Assembly: GCA_040398425.1 (NCBI GenBank)
Contig: JBBATZ010000006.1
Coordinates: 31,320-95,319 of the forward strand
Source of the DNA: UBA7672 sp040398425
Lineage (GTDB): Bacteria > Pseudomonadota > Alphaproteobacteria > Caulobacterales > Hyphomonadaceae
Direction of reading: 5' to 3'
DNA length: 64,000 nucleotides
Part shown: one piece after another, positions 50,319 to 60,083 of the stretch
How positions within the stretch are numbered: position 1 is the first letter of the stretch
Layout of the letters: the number at the start of each line of letters is the position of its first letter
Position numbers and translations under genes: made by a program
Notes under the pieces: model-generated
The model's input: only the letters and a program-made list of their open reading frames with translations
What the model was told of the DNA's origin: nothing
Database searches by the model: none

Positions 50319-52637
50319 ATGGTTTTGCGGCTAAGCTGCCTGGCCTCGGTCGCATTCGCCGCCCTCAGCCTGAGTGCGCCTGCGTTGGCGCAACAAACCG
50401 AGACATCGCCGAACCCCACGCCGCCAAATCCGGTGCCGCCTGACAGCGCAATTACAAGCCAGACCGTTCAGACCACCACAGCGGCACAGCCCGTGGCGCA
50501 GGACAACGAAGTCATTCTGAAAGCTGATCAGTTCGAGGAAAACCGCGACACCAGCGTCATCACCGCCTCCGGCAATGTCGAGATTCGCGTTGGCGCGCGC
50601 ACGCTGAAGGCGGACAAGGTGATCTACGACCGCGCCACCGAGACGGTGCGGGCCCAGGGCCACGTGCAGATCACGGACGACAGCGGACAGGTTCAGTTCG
50701 CCGACGAGATCGAGGCCGACGAAGACTTCCGCAACGGTTTCGCCACCCGCTTCTCCGCCCGCATGGGGCAGAACGGCGTGGTCACGGCGTCGTCCGCCAT
50801 CCGTAGCGACGGCACGCGCAACTCGCTCGAACAGGTAATCTTCACCAACTGCCCGGTTTGCGAAGAGAAGGGTTCGGACCCGACGTGGGCGTTGCGTGCG
50901 CGGCGCGCCACGCTCGACCAGAACGACCAGATGATCTCCTACCAGGACGCCGTGCTCGAACTCGGCGGCCTGCCCGTTCTCTATATCCCCTGGTTCGCCC
51001 ACCCGGATCCGAATTCCGAGCGCCGTTCAGGCCTGCTGATCCCGGATGCGGGCGTCTCGTCGCGTCTCGGCACCTTCTACGAACAGCCCTACCTGTACGT
51101 GGTTTCCCCTTCCGAAGACGTCATCGTCGCGCCGATGCTGACGACGAATGTCAATCCGCTCGTGAAGGTCGACTATCGCCGCCGCTTCTTCTCCGGCTTT
51201 GTCGAGGCGCAAGGCAGCTTCACGCACGAACAGGAGTTCAACTCCGACGGCGACAAGTTCGGCGACGAGACCTGGCGCAGCCACCTCTACGCAGTCGGCA
51301 AGTTCGACATCAACAATGAGTGGCAGTGGGGCTTCGGCATCGAGTCACAGACCGACGACCTCTACGACCTGCGCTATGACATTGACGGCGAGAACGAGCT
51401 GCGTGGCCTGATCGCGAGCCAACCGCGCCAGTTGCTCACGCAGCTCTATACGACGGCGCAGCAGCCGGATTTCTACTTCGAGGCCGGGACGTTCCTGTTC
51501 CAGGGCCTGCGCGCCACCGACATCGACAGCCAGATCCCGACCGTTGCGCCGTCACTGTTCACTCAAAAGGTGTTCGACCTCGGCGCCGCCGGCCAGATCG
51601 CGACCGACTTCAGCGCCGTCGCCCTCTTCCGCAATGATGTGCAGCAATTGCCGACAGGCCAGCCCCCAGGCGGTCAGCTGCCGACGTCTTTCCCGGTGCT
51701 CGACACCGCGCGGGCCACAGCATCGGCTGAGTACGGCTCACAGTTCATCTTCGGACCGGGCCTGGTGTTCGAGCCGTTCGCATCAGGTCGTGGCGACATC
51801 TATCGCGTCGATGATGGCGGCGCCGCCGGCGCGCAGGATCTGACGCGCTTCCTCGGGGTCGCTGGCGGGCAGATCAGCTATCCGTTGATCAGCCGTTCGC
51901 CCGGCATGGACATCATCATCGAGCCGATCGTGATGGCGGCGTACGGCACGCCCGACGCCAACAATCCGATTATTCCGAACGAAGACTCGCTGGTGTTCGA
52001 AGCGGATGAGACCAACCTGTTCAAACCCAGCGCCGTCACCAATTACGATCTCTGGGAAGGCGGCGCCCGCGCCGCTGTCGGCGTCAACGCCACCGCCCAG
52101 ATCGGCAAGGATTTCGAGCTGTCTGCGCTTGTGGGACGCCGCTGGCGGGAGGATGCTGATCCTGCCTTCAACCAGCTCAGCAACCTGTCGGGTGAAAACT
52201 CCGACTATGTCGCGTCGGTCCGCGCAGACCTCGCCAAGGTGGTGGATGTCGGTGCGCGTTTCCGCATGAATGACGACCTGTCGATCAACCGGATCGACGT
52301 CGACGCCGGGGTCAATATCTGGGCCATCCGGGGCGATGCGCGCTATTTCAAGGTCGCCGAGACGCCGACCGGGGCCGAGGACGAAGGCATCGTCTGGAAC
52401 GGTTCGCTGGCCTTCGACAACAATTGGGCGGCGGTGGTGCGCCAGGCGCGCAATATCACCCAGAACGACGACATCAAGCTGTCGCTCGGTATCCGCTATC
52501 AGGACGAATGCTCGTACTTCCTGCTCGCCTATGAGCGTTCGGGCGGGAGAGACCGCACGCTTGGCCCGTCCGAGGCGATTCGGTTCACCTTCGCCCTGAC
52601 CGGGCTTGGCGGCGGGGCGGACGGCAACCGTTACTGA
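50319..52637 (+). CDS. lptD: LPS-assembly outer-membrane protein LptD
   Basis: 772 residues from ATG 50319 (GAGGGGAGAG just upstream; the open frame before is non-coding). A signal peptide (MVLRLSCLASVAFAALSLSAPALA) is followed by a periplasmic OstA/LptA-like jellyroll (about 50-150) and a large beta-barrel with the LptD C-terminal domain. The cysteines of NCPVC and DECSYF are candidates for the interdomain disulfides needed for function. It inserts LPS into the outer leaflet with LptE, which is not here. Proline- and glutamine-rich linker follows the signal peptide. Confidence 0.95.
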   Translation: MVLRLSCLASVAFAALSLSAPALAQQTETSPNPTPPNPVPPDSAITSQTVQTTTAAQPVAQDNEVILKADQFEENRDTSVITASGNVEIRVGARTLKADKVIYDRATETVRAQGHVQITDDSGQVQFADEIEADEDFRNGFATRFSARMGQNGVVTASSAIRSDGTRNSLEQVIFTNCPVCEEKGSDPTWALRARRATLDQNDQMISYQDAVLELGGLPVLYIPWFAHPDPNSERRSGLLIPDAGVSSRLGTFYEQPYLYVVSPSEDVIVAPMLTTNVNPLVKVDYRRRFFSGFVEAQGSFTHEQEFNSDGDKFGDETWRSHLYAVGKFDINNEWQWGFGIESQTDDLYDLRYDIDGENELRGLIASQPRQLLTQLYTTAQQPDFYFEAGTFLFQGLRATDIDSQIPTVAPSLFTQKVFDLGAAGQIATDFSAVALFRNDVQQLPTGQPPGGQLPTSFPVLDTARATASAEYGSQFIFGPGLVFEPFASGRGDIYRVDDGGAAGAQDLTRFLGVAGGQISYPLISRSPGMDIIIEPIVMAAYGTPDANNPIIPNEDSLVFEADETNLFKPSAVTNYDLWEGGARAAVGVNATAQIGKDFELSALVGRRWREDADPAFNQLSNLSGENSDYVASVRADLAKVVDVGARFRMNDDLSINRIDVDAGVNIWAIRGDARYFKVAETPTGAEDEGIVWNGSLAFDNNWAAVVRQARNITQNDDIKLSLGIRYQDECSYFLLAYERSGGRDRTLGPSEAIRFTFALTGLGGGADGNRY

Positions 52638-52803
52638 TTGCGGCGAGCCCTCAATACAGCTGGGTTAACCCTACTGTCGCAGGCTGCTTCGGCAGGCTGT
52701 CCTTTGCCCCGGCCACCCGTTATATCGGCTTTCGGCAGCCCATCGGGATGGCCATGTTTTTGCCTTCACCCTGGATCAGGGTCGTCGGCCTTAGGGTGAC
52801 CTG

Positions 52804-54105
52804 ATGAAACGACTTCTCGCGATCGCGCTTGCAGCAACCGTGGCCGCCTCTGCGCTCGCCGCGCAGAACCCGTCCGCCACGGCCCAGCAGACATCTCAGC
52901 CCTCCCAGCCAGCCGCTGCCTCGCGCGGCCGGACCGTGGATGGGGTGATGGCCAGCGTGAACGACCAGGTGATCTCGCACTCCGACGTGCGCAACCGGAT
53001 GCGCTGGATGATGCTGCGCTTCGCTGAACCGCCAAAGGACGAGAAGATCCTACTCGAACTCCAGAATCAGGCGCTCGAAAGCCTGATCGACGAGAAGGTG
53101 CAGTCCCAGGAATTCCACAAGCTGGTGAAGGACGCCGTCTTCTCGAAGGAAGAGATCGACGAGGCCGTCGCTGACGTGGCGCGTCAGTACCGCATGACGC
53201 CGGACAAGTTCGCCCTGGCGATCGCCCAGGCCGGCATCCCGATGCAGCATATCCGCGATATGGAAGAAGCCTCGATCGCGTGGTCCAATCTGATCCGCGG
53301 CCGTTATTTCAAGACCGTGCGCGTGTCCGAACTACGCATCGACGACATGCTCCACCGCCTCAAGACCAGCCTCGACAAACCGCAATACCGTCTGGCTGAG
53401 ATTTTCCTCTATGCGCCCGACCAAGCCTCCCGCGACATGGCCAAAGAACGCGCCGCCACGATCATCGATAACGTAAAGAAAGGCGCGGATTTCTCCGCCC
53501 TCGCAGAACAGTTCTCCGCCGCCCCCTCCGCCTCCGCCGGCGGCGACCTGAACTGGCTCTCGCCCGGCGACATGCGCCCGGAAGTCGCCGAAGCCGTGCT
53601 GAAGGCGCCCGCGCCGCCCAACGTGCTGCCCCCGATCGAAAGCGAAGGCGGCATTTACATCATCGCCCTCACCGGCAAACGCGAACCGTCCGACCCCACC
53701 AAGTCGACAATCCTCGACATGGAGCAGGTAATCGCCCGTGGCGAAGGCTCCACGGCCAAGCTTGAAGCGCTTAAGACGAAAGCCGCCACGTGCGGCGATC
53801 TCACCAAATCGCTGGAAGCCGTCGAGGGCATCACGCGCACGCCGATGAAGAATGTCGGCATCACTCAGATTGCGCCCCAGTTCCGCGCCTCGCTCGAAGG
53901 CGTCACAGCCAACCAGTCAACCCCCATCATCGATACGCCCGATGGCGGGAAGATGGTATTCTTCGTATGCTCCACGCGCTCGGGCGATGCTGACCTGCCC
54001 TCACGCGACGAGATCAAGGACCGCCTGTTCAACCAGGAACTGGCCCTCGTCGCCGAGCGCTATCTGCGCGACCTGAAACGCGAGGCGACGGTCGTACGTC
54101 GCTAG
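52804..54105 (+). CDS. surA: Periplasmic peptidyl-prolyl isomerase SurA
   Basis: 433 residues with a signal peptide, an N-terminal SurA chaperone region (DGVMASVNDQVISHSDV onward) and a single parvulin domain (about 195-300: PQYRLAEIFLYA, SAGGDLNWLSPGDM, GGIYIIALTGKR). Alphaproteobacterial SurA usually has one or two parvulin domains. It folds outer-membrane proteins, including LptD, whose gene precedes it. The order lptD-surA-pdxA-rsmA is the conserved proteobacterial arrangement. AGGGTGAC lies before the ATG. Confidence 0.93.
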   Translation: MKRLLAIALAATVAASALAAQNPSATAQQTSQPSQPAAASRGRTVDGVMASVNDQVISHSDVRNRMRWMMLRFAEPPKDEKILLELQNQALESLIDEKVQSQEFHKLVKDAVFSKEEIDEAVADVARQYRMTPDKFALAIAQAGIPMQHIRDMEEASIAWSNLIRGRYFKTVRVSELRIDDMLHRLKTSLDKPQYRLAEIFLYAPDQASRDMAKERAATIIDNVKKGADFSALAEQFSAAPSASAGGDLNWLSPGDMRPEVAEAVLKAPAPPNVLPPIESEGGIYIIALTGKREPSDPTKSTILDMEQVIARGEGSTAKLEALKTKAATCGDLTKSLEAVEGITRTPMKNVGITQIAPQFRASLEGVTANQSTPIIDTPDGGKMVFFVCSTRSGDADLPSRDEIKDRLFNQELALVAERYLRDLKREATVVRR

Positions 54106-54109
54106 CCGG

Positions 54110-55114
54110 ATGCCCGGGGGCGAACTTCCGATCGCAATGACAATGGGCGACCCTGCGGGGGTCGGCCCCATCATCGCGTCCAAGGCGTACGAAGTCGTCT
54201 GGGCGAAGGACGGAAGGCCGTTCTACGTGATCGCAGCGCCGGGCGTGCTCGACCACACGGGCGCAACCATCGTGCCGATCGATGATCCCTCCGAAGCACG
54301 CAGCGCGTTTGTGGATGGCCTGCCGGTTCTCACACTACCGGGCGCCCCGCTTGCGTTTCAGCCGGGCCAACCGGATGCCACAACGGCGCCGGCCATCGTG
54401 GAGTCCATTCGTCTCGCGGTTGAACACACGCGCACGGGCAAGGCGGCCGCCGTCGTGACCAACCCGATCGCCAAGGCGTTGCTGTATCGCGCCGGCTTCA
54501 AGCACCCGGGGCATACGGAATATCTCGCTGAACTCGCCGCGGATGGCGGCGCAACACCTCGACCAATCATGATGCTGGTGGGCGGCGGGCTGCGCGTCGC
54601 GCTAGTGACCATTCATCGTCCGCTTGCCAGCGTTGTTTCGACACTGACCACTGATTTGATCGTCGAGACGGGCCGCCTCGTGCACGCGGCGCTGAAGCGC
54701 GATTTCGGCCTGCTCAATCCGCGCATCGGACTGTGCGGCGTCAATCCGCATGCCGGTGAAGATGGGGAAATCGGCCGAGAAGAGATCGACATCATCAATC
54801 CCGCCGCAGCGCTTCTGCGCGACGCAGGCGTCCACATCAGCGACGCACGGCCCGGCGACACGATCTTCCATGAGCAACGCGGCGGACGCTGGGACGCGGT
54901 TATTGCGATGTATCATGATCAAGGCCTCATCCCGGTGAAGACGCTCGACATGTGGGGCGGGGTCAACGTGACGCTTGGCTTGCCGTTCATCCGGACATCG
55001 CCCGATCATGGCGTGGCGTATGACGCGGCTGCGTACGGCAAGGCGAACGCGGAGAGCCTGATCGCTGCCTTGGCGCTGGCCGACACCATGGCGCGTGCAC
55101 GCGCCCGATCATGA
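54110..55114 (+). CDS. pdxA: 4-hydroxythreonine-4-phosphate dehydrogenase
   Basis: 334-residue NAD-dependent enzyme of de novo pyridoxal phosphate synthesis. Family blocks present: MGDPAGVGP at the start, HPGHTEYLAELA with a metal histidine, GLCGVNPHAGEDGEIGREE, and AMYHDQGLIPVK near 270. It starts four bases after surA and overlaps rsmA by four bases, so the genes form one translation unit. Its functional tie to LPS and rRNA genes is by operon history only. Confidence 0.97.
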   Translation: MPGGELPIAMTMGDPAGVGPIIASKAYEVVWAKDGRPFYVIAAPGVLDHTGATIVPIDDPSEARSAFVDGLPVLTLPGAPLAFQPGQPDATTAPAIVESIRLAVEHTRTGKAAAVVTNPIAKALLYRAGFKHPGHTEYLAELAADGGATPRPIMMLVGGGLRVALVTIHRPLASVVSTLTTDLIVETGRLVHAALKRDFGLLNPRIGLCGVNPHAGEDGEIGREEIDIINPAAALLRDAGVHISDARPGDTIFHEQRGGRWDAVIAMYHDQGLIPVKTLDMWGGVNVTLGLPFIRTSPDHGVAYDAAAYGKANAESLIAALALADTMARARARS

Positions 55115-55938
55115 GCATGTCCCAAAAAACGCCCCTTACACCTGGCGCGGCGAAGAAGTCGCTCGGCCAACACTTCCTGTTCGATCCATCGATCCTGCAG
55201 CGTGTGGCAAATGCGGGCGGCAGCGTTGAAGGGAAGACCGTCATCGAAGTCGGCCCGGGTCCTGGCGGCCTCACACGCGCGCTGCTCGACAGCGGCGTCG
55301 CGAAACTGATCGCCATCGAGCTTGATGATCGCTTCGCAGAAGGCCTGTCGTTGTGGCCCGAGGTGCGATCGGGCCAACTCCACGTCCATCATGGCGACGC
55401 CATGCGCGCCAATATTGCGGAGCTGATTGTGAAGGTCGGCGGACATAGCCCCGCAATGATCGTCGCCAACCTGCCCTACAATGTCGGCACGCCGATGTTG
55501 GTCGAATGGCTGAAGGCGGGCGCGTGGCGCGGCACGATGGTGCTGATGTTCCAGAAGGAAGTCGCGTTACGCATCTGCGCGGACGCCGACGACGATCATT
55601 ACGGCCGACTCGCCGTGCTGTGCCAGGCTGTGACGAGGCCACGTCTCGCCGTGATGTTGCCGCCGGGAGCGTTCAGGCCGCCGCCGAAAGTGGAAAGCGC
55701 GGTCGTCGTGCTCGAGCCGCTGCCTGAGACGGAACGCTTCAACGACCTTTCCAGCCTGGAGAAGATTACAGCCTCCGCCTTCGGCCAGCGCCGCAAGATG
55801 CTGCGTGCGGCGCTGAAATCATTGCCGGGAGCTGTGGGGGCGCTGGAAGCATCTGGCATTGACCCGACACGCCGCGCGGAGACGCTGACGCAGGCGGAGT
55901 TTCGGACGCTGACGAAGGCGTGGCGCGATCGCGGTTAA
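55111..55938 (+). CDS. rsmA: 16S rRNA adenine-1518/1519 dimethyltransferase
   Basis: KsgA family, 275 residues. It dimethylates two adjacent adenines at the 3' end of 16S rRNA during 30S maturation. SAM motif EVGPGPGGLT is at 46-55; the adenine-binding NLPYNVGTP is at 120-128; SLGQHFLFD opens the protein. The start overlaps the pdxA stop (ATGA). A large hairpin follows the stop, between it and the convergent gmk gene. Confidence 0.97.
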   Translation: MSMSQKTPLTPGAAKKSLGQHFLFDPSILQRVANAGGSVEGKTVIEVGPGPGGLTRALLDSGVAKLIAIELDDRFAEGLSLWPEVRSGQLHVHHGDAMRANIAELIVKVGGHSPAMIVANLPYNVGTPMLVEWLKAGAWRGTMVLMFQKEVALRICADADDDHYGRLAVLCQAVTRPRLAVMLPPGAFRPPPKVESAVVVLEPLPETERFNDLSSLEKITASAFGQRRKMLRAALKSLPGAVGALEASGIDPTRRAETLTQAEFRTLTKAWRDRG

Positions 55939-55977
55939 GGACCGCCGAGCTCCTGCCGGGCAGGAGCCCGGCGGTCC
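55939..55977. terminator. Long hairpin between convergent rsmA and gmk
   Basis: A near-perfect stem: nine pairs (GGACCGCCG/CGGCGGTCC), one A-C mismatch and eight more pairs (GCTCCTGC/GCAGGAGC) around a three-base loop. It begins one base after the rsmA stop and ends six bases before the gmk stop. There is no T-run, but its position between convergent genes suggests a bidirectional transcript end. Confidence 0.65.
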
Positions 55978-55983
55978 GACTTA

Positions 55984-56679
55984 CTAATGCCCTTCGCCCG
56001 TCGCGCTGCCACTCTGGGTCTTGGTCGCGACCCGCGCATCCTTCAGCAGCTGGTCGACCATGATACCGAGTGAGGCCCGTTGGCGCTTCATACGCTCGAC
56101 ATAGAGAATGGCTTTGAGGTCGGCGAAGGCGGCATCGAGATTGTCGTTCACGATCGCGAAGTCGTACTCGCCCCAGCGCAGGATATCCTGCCCGGCGCCA
56201 TCGAGGCGGCTCTGAACGGATTTATCGTCCGCGCCCGGCCGACCTTCGAGCCGCTGCTTCAGCTGCGCGAGGCCGGGCGGCAGGATGAACACAGAGCACA
56301 CATCGCCCGGACGGATAGTCTTCAGGGCACGAGCGCCTTGCCAGTCGACGTCGAACACAACGTCCGTCCCGGCAACGAGCCTCGCTTCCACTTCGGAACG
56401 CGGCGTGCCGTAGAAATTCTTGAACACCTTCGCCCATTCGAGGAACTCGTCCTCGTCGATCATCTGCTCGAACTGCTCGACGGACCTAAAGTGGTAATCC
56501 ACCCCATCTGTTTCCCCCGGACGCGGCGAGCGCGTGGTGGCGGAAACCGAAAGCTGTACGCCGGGCACTTCGGAGATAAGGCGGCGGCATAGCGTCGTCT
56601 TCCCAGCGCCGGAGGGGCTGGAAATCACGAACATGACGCCGCGCCGCGGACGTTCGCGCTGTGCGGGATCACTCGACAT
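55984..56679 (-). CDS. gmk: Guanylate kinase
   Basis: 231 residues. The P-loop SSPSGAGKTTL is at 20-30; the GMP-binding region SVSATTRSPRPGETDGVDYHF follows (given in pieces). It phosphorylates GMP or dGMP to the diphosphate. The start overlaps the end of yicC by 11 bases. The C-terminal extension after about residue 205 is charged and slightly longer than the E. coli enzyme (207 residues). Confidence 0.97.
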   Translation of the reverse strand: MSSDPAQRERPRRGVMFVISSPSGAGKTTLCRRLISEVPGVQLSVSATTRSPRPGETDGVDYHFRSVEQFEQMIDEDEFLEWAKVFKNFYGTPRSEVEARLVAGTDVVFDVDWQGARALKTIRPGDVCSVFILPPGLAQLKQRLEGRPGADDKSVQSRLDGAGQDILRWGEYDFAIVNDNLDAAFADLKAILYVERMKRQRASLGIMVDQLLKDARVATKTQSGSATGEGH

Positions 56680-57553
56680 TCTGAACCTGCTCCCGGAACT
56701 GGTCGATCAGCGACTTTAACGCCAAACCCGCATTCGTCAGCTCCAGGCTGGCCGATTTCGAGCAGAGCGTATTGGCCTCCCGGTTAAGCTCCTGACACAG
56801 AAAGTCCAGCTTCCGGCCGACGGCTTCACCTGATGTCAGGATGGCGCGCGCCGATATGATGTGAGCGGAAAGCCGGTCCAGCTCCTCGCGCACATCGGCG
56901 CGGGTGGCGATCACTAGAACTTCCTGCGCAATGCGGTCCGGATCGATCGTAGCGTCTGTCGCCAGTTCGGCCAACCGCGCCTTGAAGCGCTCTCGCACCA
57001 GTTCAGGCTGGCGGAGCGCAAATTCTGCCGACTGGGCCGCCAGCTGTTCCATCTGCGCCAGCATTGCGTTGAACAGCCGGAGCAGGCTGTCGCCCTCTTT
57101 GCCGCGCGCTTCGCCCAGCATGTCGAGCGCCTTGTCGAGCCCAGCTAAAAGATCTTTGGTCACCACCTCATCGAGGTTTGTGCCTGTACGCGATACGCCT
57201 TTCATGGCGCCGGCCGCCGCGACCAGACCGTCAAAGCGCGCAGGCGCCACCCCCGAAGTCCGTGACCAGTAGCGCGACATCCTGACGAGGCGAGCCAATT
57301 CGCGCGTATCGACGGAGTTGGCGCCGGGATCGCGGGTCCAGTCCACCTTCAGCTGCAACTGGAAACTGCCGCGCTGGAATCTCTCCTTAACGCGGCGGCG
57401 CGCTTCAAAATCAACAGCTTCACAGCCCGGCGGGAAGTTGGTGCGCAGGTCGACAGACTTTCCGTTGACCGAACGCGCTTCCCACGCCCAGGCGCCCCAC
57501 GCGCCTTGGCCTTGCGCGCGGCCGAAGCCTGTCATCCCCCGGATCATGCCCAT
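56669..57553 (-). CDS. yicC: YicC family endoribonuclease-like protein
   Basis: 294 residues of the YicC/YloC family, recently linked to RNA decay; older annotation calls it a stress-induced protein. Hallmarks are the start RGMTGFGRAQG, SVNGKSVDLRTNFP near 28, and the C-terminal EANTLCSKSASLELTNAGLALKSLIDQFREQVQNVE block (quoted in short). The gmk neighbour is conserved across proteobacteria. It is downstream of mltG with 31 bases between. Confidence 0.93.
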   Translation of the reverse strand: MGMIRGMTGFGRAQGQGAWGAWAWEARSVNGKSVDLRTNFPPGCEAVDFEARRRVKERFQRGSFQLQLKVDWTRDPGANSVDTRELARLVRMSRYWSRTSGVAPARFDGLVAAAGAMKGVSRTGTNLDEVVTKDLLAGLDKALDMLGEARGKEGDSLLRLFNAMLAQMEQLAAQSAEFALRQPELVRERFKARLAELATDATIDPDRIAQEVLVIATRADVREELDRLSAHIISARAILTSGEAVGRKLDFLCQELNREANTLCSKSASLELTNAGLALKSLIDQFREQVQNVE

Positions 57554-57584
57554 CCCCCCGACGCAGTAGCCCCCGCAGTCCGTT

Positions 57585-58688
57585 TCATTGCGTCTGCTTG
57601 ACGGCCGGCGTGTTCACACCGGCGGCCTCGTTGGCTTTGCGCAGCTTCCAGTACGCATCGACGTTCTTCTCGTGCTCGGCATAGCTGTCGGCGAAGATGT
57701 GACCGCCCTTGCCATCGGCGACGAAGTAGAGCGCTTTCGATCTGGCTGGTTTCAGCACCGCGCGAATGGCCCCCGCACCGGGATTGCAGATAGCGGTCTC
57801 GGGCAAGCCGTCGATCTGGTAGGTGTTCCACGGCGTGCGTTCGGCCAGCTCCTTGCTAGTGATCGAACGGCCGATCGGCACGCCCTTGGTGATGCCGTAG
57901 ACGGTGGTCGAGTCGGCCTGCAGGCGCATGCCGAGGATCAGGCGGTTGACCATCGCGGCAGCGACCATCGGCTGTTCGTCGGTGTTGCCGGTTTCTTTTT
58001 CCACGATGGACGCAAGAATGATTGCCTCCATCTGTGTCTTCACCGGATCGTCGCGCTGCGGCTTTTCCCACTGGGCCGCCAGTGAATTGGTGTCACGCGT
58101 ATCCCAGATTTCCGCGAGCAGATCCTTCTGCGCTTTCTTCATCCGGTCGATGACGTTGCCAATCGTGTCGCCGCGCGAAACCGCGTAGTCGCCCGGCAGC
58201 AGGAAGCCTTCCGCAATGTCGGTCGGGGCGTCGCCGCCGAGCTTGTAGGTACGATCCGGCCCCCCGGTCGCCTTCCACTCCCGATCTTTCAGCATGGTGA
58301 GTATCTGCGGAACGCTCAGGCCTTCGGGCACAATCACGGCGTACTGCAACGGCGAGCCCGTCGAGAGATCTTTGACGATCGACTCCATGCTGGCGCCGCT
58401 CACGATCTCGTACTCGCCAGCCTTCATCACGGGTTTTTCGCCAAGGAATTCGCGCATGCGGAGGGCAAGACGGAACTGCTCGGCATCGGCGATGGCACCG
58501 GCGTCTTTCAGCTTTGTGGCGATGGCCTGCGTGGAGGCGCCACGCTCCACCATGACGACGCGCGGCTTGCCGTCGTCGCTCGCGGGCCCGGCGCCGGAAT
58601 AGACGCCGTTGAGCCAGAACCAGCCGGCACCGGCTGCGCCTGCAGCGAGCAGAATTATCACGAACAGAAAGCCGAGAAGCTTGCCCAA
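57585..58688 (-). CDS. mltG: Endolytic murein transglycosylase
   Basis: 367 residues of the YceG family. One N-terminal helix (about 5-27) anchors it in the inner membrane. The LysM-like subdomain (about 45-100) precedes the catalytic domain, where E230 in ASIVEKETG matches the catalytic glutamate of E. coli MltG (E218). It cuts nascent glycan strands and so limits peptidoglycan chain length. The start is TTG at 58688, with GGAG upstream. Its place after the fab genes is conserved in alphaproteobacteria. Confidence 0.95.
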   Translation of the reverse strand: MGKLLGFLFVIILLAAGAAGAGWFWLNGVYSGAGPASDDGKPRVVMVERGASTQAIATKLKDAGAIADAEQFRLALRMREFLGEKPVMKAGEYEIVSGASMESIVKDLSTGSPLQYAVIVPEGLSVPQILTMLKDREWKATGGPDRTYKLGGDAPTDIAEGFLLPGDYAVSRGDTIGNVIDRMKKAQKDLLAEIWDTRDTNSLAAQWEKPQRDDPVKTQMEAIILASIVEKETGNTDEQPMVAAAMVNRLILGMRLQADSTTVYGITKGVPIGRSITSKELAERTPWNTYQIDGLPETAICNPGAGAIRAVLKPARSKALYFVADGKGGHIFADSYAEHEKNVDAYWKLRKANEAAGVNTPAVKQTQ

Positions 58689-58766
58689 GGTTTGAACTCC
58701 GAAGACCGCCCGTCAGCCTTAGACCACAGCGTCTTACACTGCCCAGCCCGCCACGATTTGGGAAGA

Positions 58767-60053
58767 CTAGTCCGGCGCCTTCAACACAAGTGCCGCATTC
58801 GTTCCGCCGAAGCCGAACGAGTTGGAGAGGGCCGCACGCACCTTCTTCTTCACCGCCTTGTGCGGGGTGAGATTAATTGGCGAGTCGAAGCTCGGATTGT
58901 CGAGGTTGAGCGTTGGCGGGATGATACCGTCGCGGATTGCCAGCGCACAGAAGATGGCCTCGACGGAACCAGCGGCGCCGAGCAGGTGGCCGATGGCGGA
59001 CTTGGTCGACGACAGGTGGGTCGTCGCGGCCGCAGCATCGCCGAGGGCGCGTGCAACGGCCCGCACTTCGATCTCGTCGCCCGCCGGCGTCGAGGTGCCG
59101 TGAGCATTGACGTAGTCGATCTCGGACATGTCGAGACCTGAACGGGTGAGCGCCGTGCGCATTGCGCGCTCGCCGCCATCGCCCGTCTCGTCCGGCGTGG
59201 TGATGTGGAAAGCATCGCCGGTCAGACCGTAACCGATGACTTCCGCATAAATTTTCGCGCCGCGCTTCTTCGCGTGCTCGTACTCTTCGAGCACCACAAT
59301 GCCGGCGCCTTCGCCCATGACGAAGCCATCGCGGTCCTTGTCGTAAGGACGCGACGCCCGTGTCGGCGTGTCGTTGAATTCAGTGGACATTGCGCGGCAG
59401 GCGATAAAGCCGGCATAGCCAATGCGGCAGATCGAGGCTTCCGCCCCGCCCGCCACCATCACGTCGGCATCTCCCCACTGGATCAGGCGCATCGAGTCGC
59501 CGATCGCGTGCGCGCCTGTGGCGCAGGCCGTCACCACCGCGTGGTTCGGTCCCTTGAAGCCGTACTTGATCGACACCTGGCCGGAGGCGAGGTTGATCAG
59601 CGCGCTAGGGATGAAGAATGGCGAGACCTTGCGCGGCCCCTTGAGGTGGAGTTCGACCGCCGTATCGGCGATCGCCTTGAGACCGCCAATGCCCGAGCCG
59701 ATCAGGACGCCGGTGCGGATCTTGTTCTCGTAATCCTGCGGCGTCCAACCCGCGTCGGCGATGGCTTCGTCAGCCGCCGCCATCGCGTACAGGATGAACT
59801 CGTCGACGCGCCGCTGTTCTTTCGGCGACATCGTCTTGTCAGGATTGAACGAGTCCGGATCATCGGCAGAACCGCCGCCGCGTCCGCTTACCCACGGCAC
59901 CTGCCCGCCGATCTTGCAGGCGAGGTCGGAGGTGTCGAACAGGTCGATGGTCTTGAGACCGGACTCACCGGCGACAAGTTTTTTCCATGACGCTTCACGG
60001 CCATTGGCCAGAGGCGTCACGAGTCCCATGCCGGTGATGACGACGCGCCGCAT
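58767..60053 (-). CDS. fabF: 3-oxoacyl-ACP synthase II
   Basis: 428-residue elongating condensing enzyme of type II fatty acid synthesis (KAS II), which extends acyl-ACP with malonyl-ACP. The Cys-His-His catalytic set is C177 (VTACATGAH), H318 (NAHGTSTPAGD) and H355 (SAIGHLLGAAG), and the C-terminal SFGFGGTNA loop is intact. It starts 30 bases after the acpP stop on the same strand, the standard pair. No unusual insertions apart from a GGGSADDPDSF segment near 60. Confidence 0.98.
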   Translation of the reverse strand: MRRVVITGMGLVTPLANGREASWKKLVAGESGLKTIDLFDTSDLACKIGGQVPWVSGRGGGSADDPDSFNPDKTMSPKEQRRVDEFILYAMAAADEAIADAGWTPQDYENKIRTGVLIGSGIGGLKAIADTAVELHLKGPRKVSPFFIPSALINLASGQVSIKYGFKGPNHAVVTACATGAHAIGDSMRLIQWGDADVMVAGGAEASICRIGYAGFIACRAMSTEFNDTPTRASRPYDKDRDGFVMGEGAGIVVLEEYEHAKKRGAKIYAEVIGYGLTGDAFHITTPDETGDGGERAMRTALTRSGLDMSEIDYVNAHGTSTPAGDEIEVRAVARALGDAAAATTHLSSTKSAIGHLLGAAGSVEAIFCALAIRDGIIPPTLNLDNPSFDSPINLTPHKAVKKKVRAALSNSFGFGGTNAALVLKAPD

Positions 60054-60083
60054 GATGTGGCTCCGGGCCGAGGCGCGCGTGCG

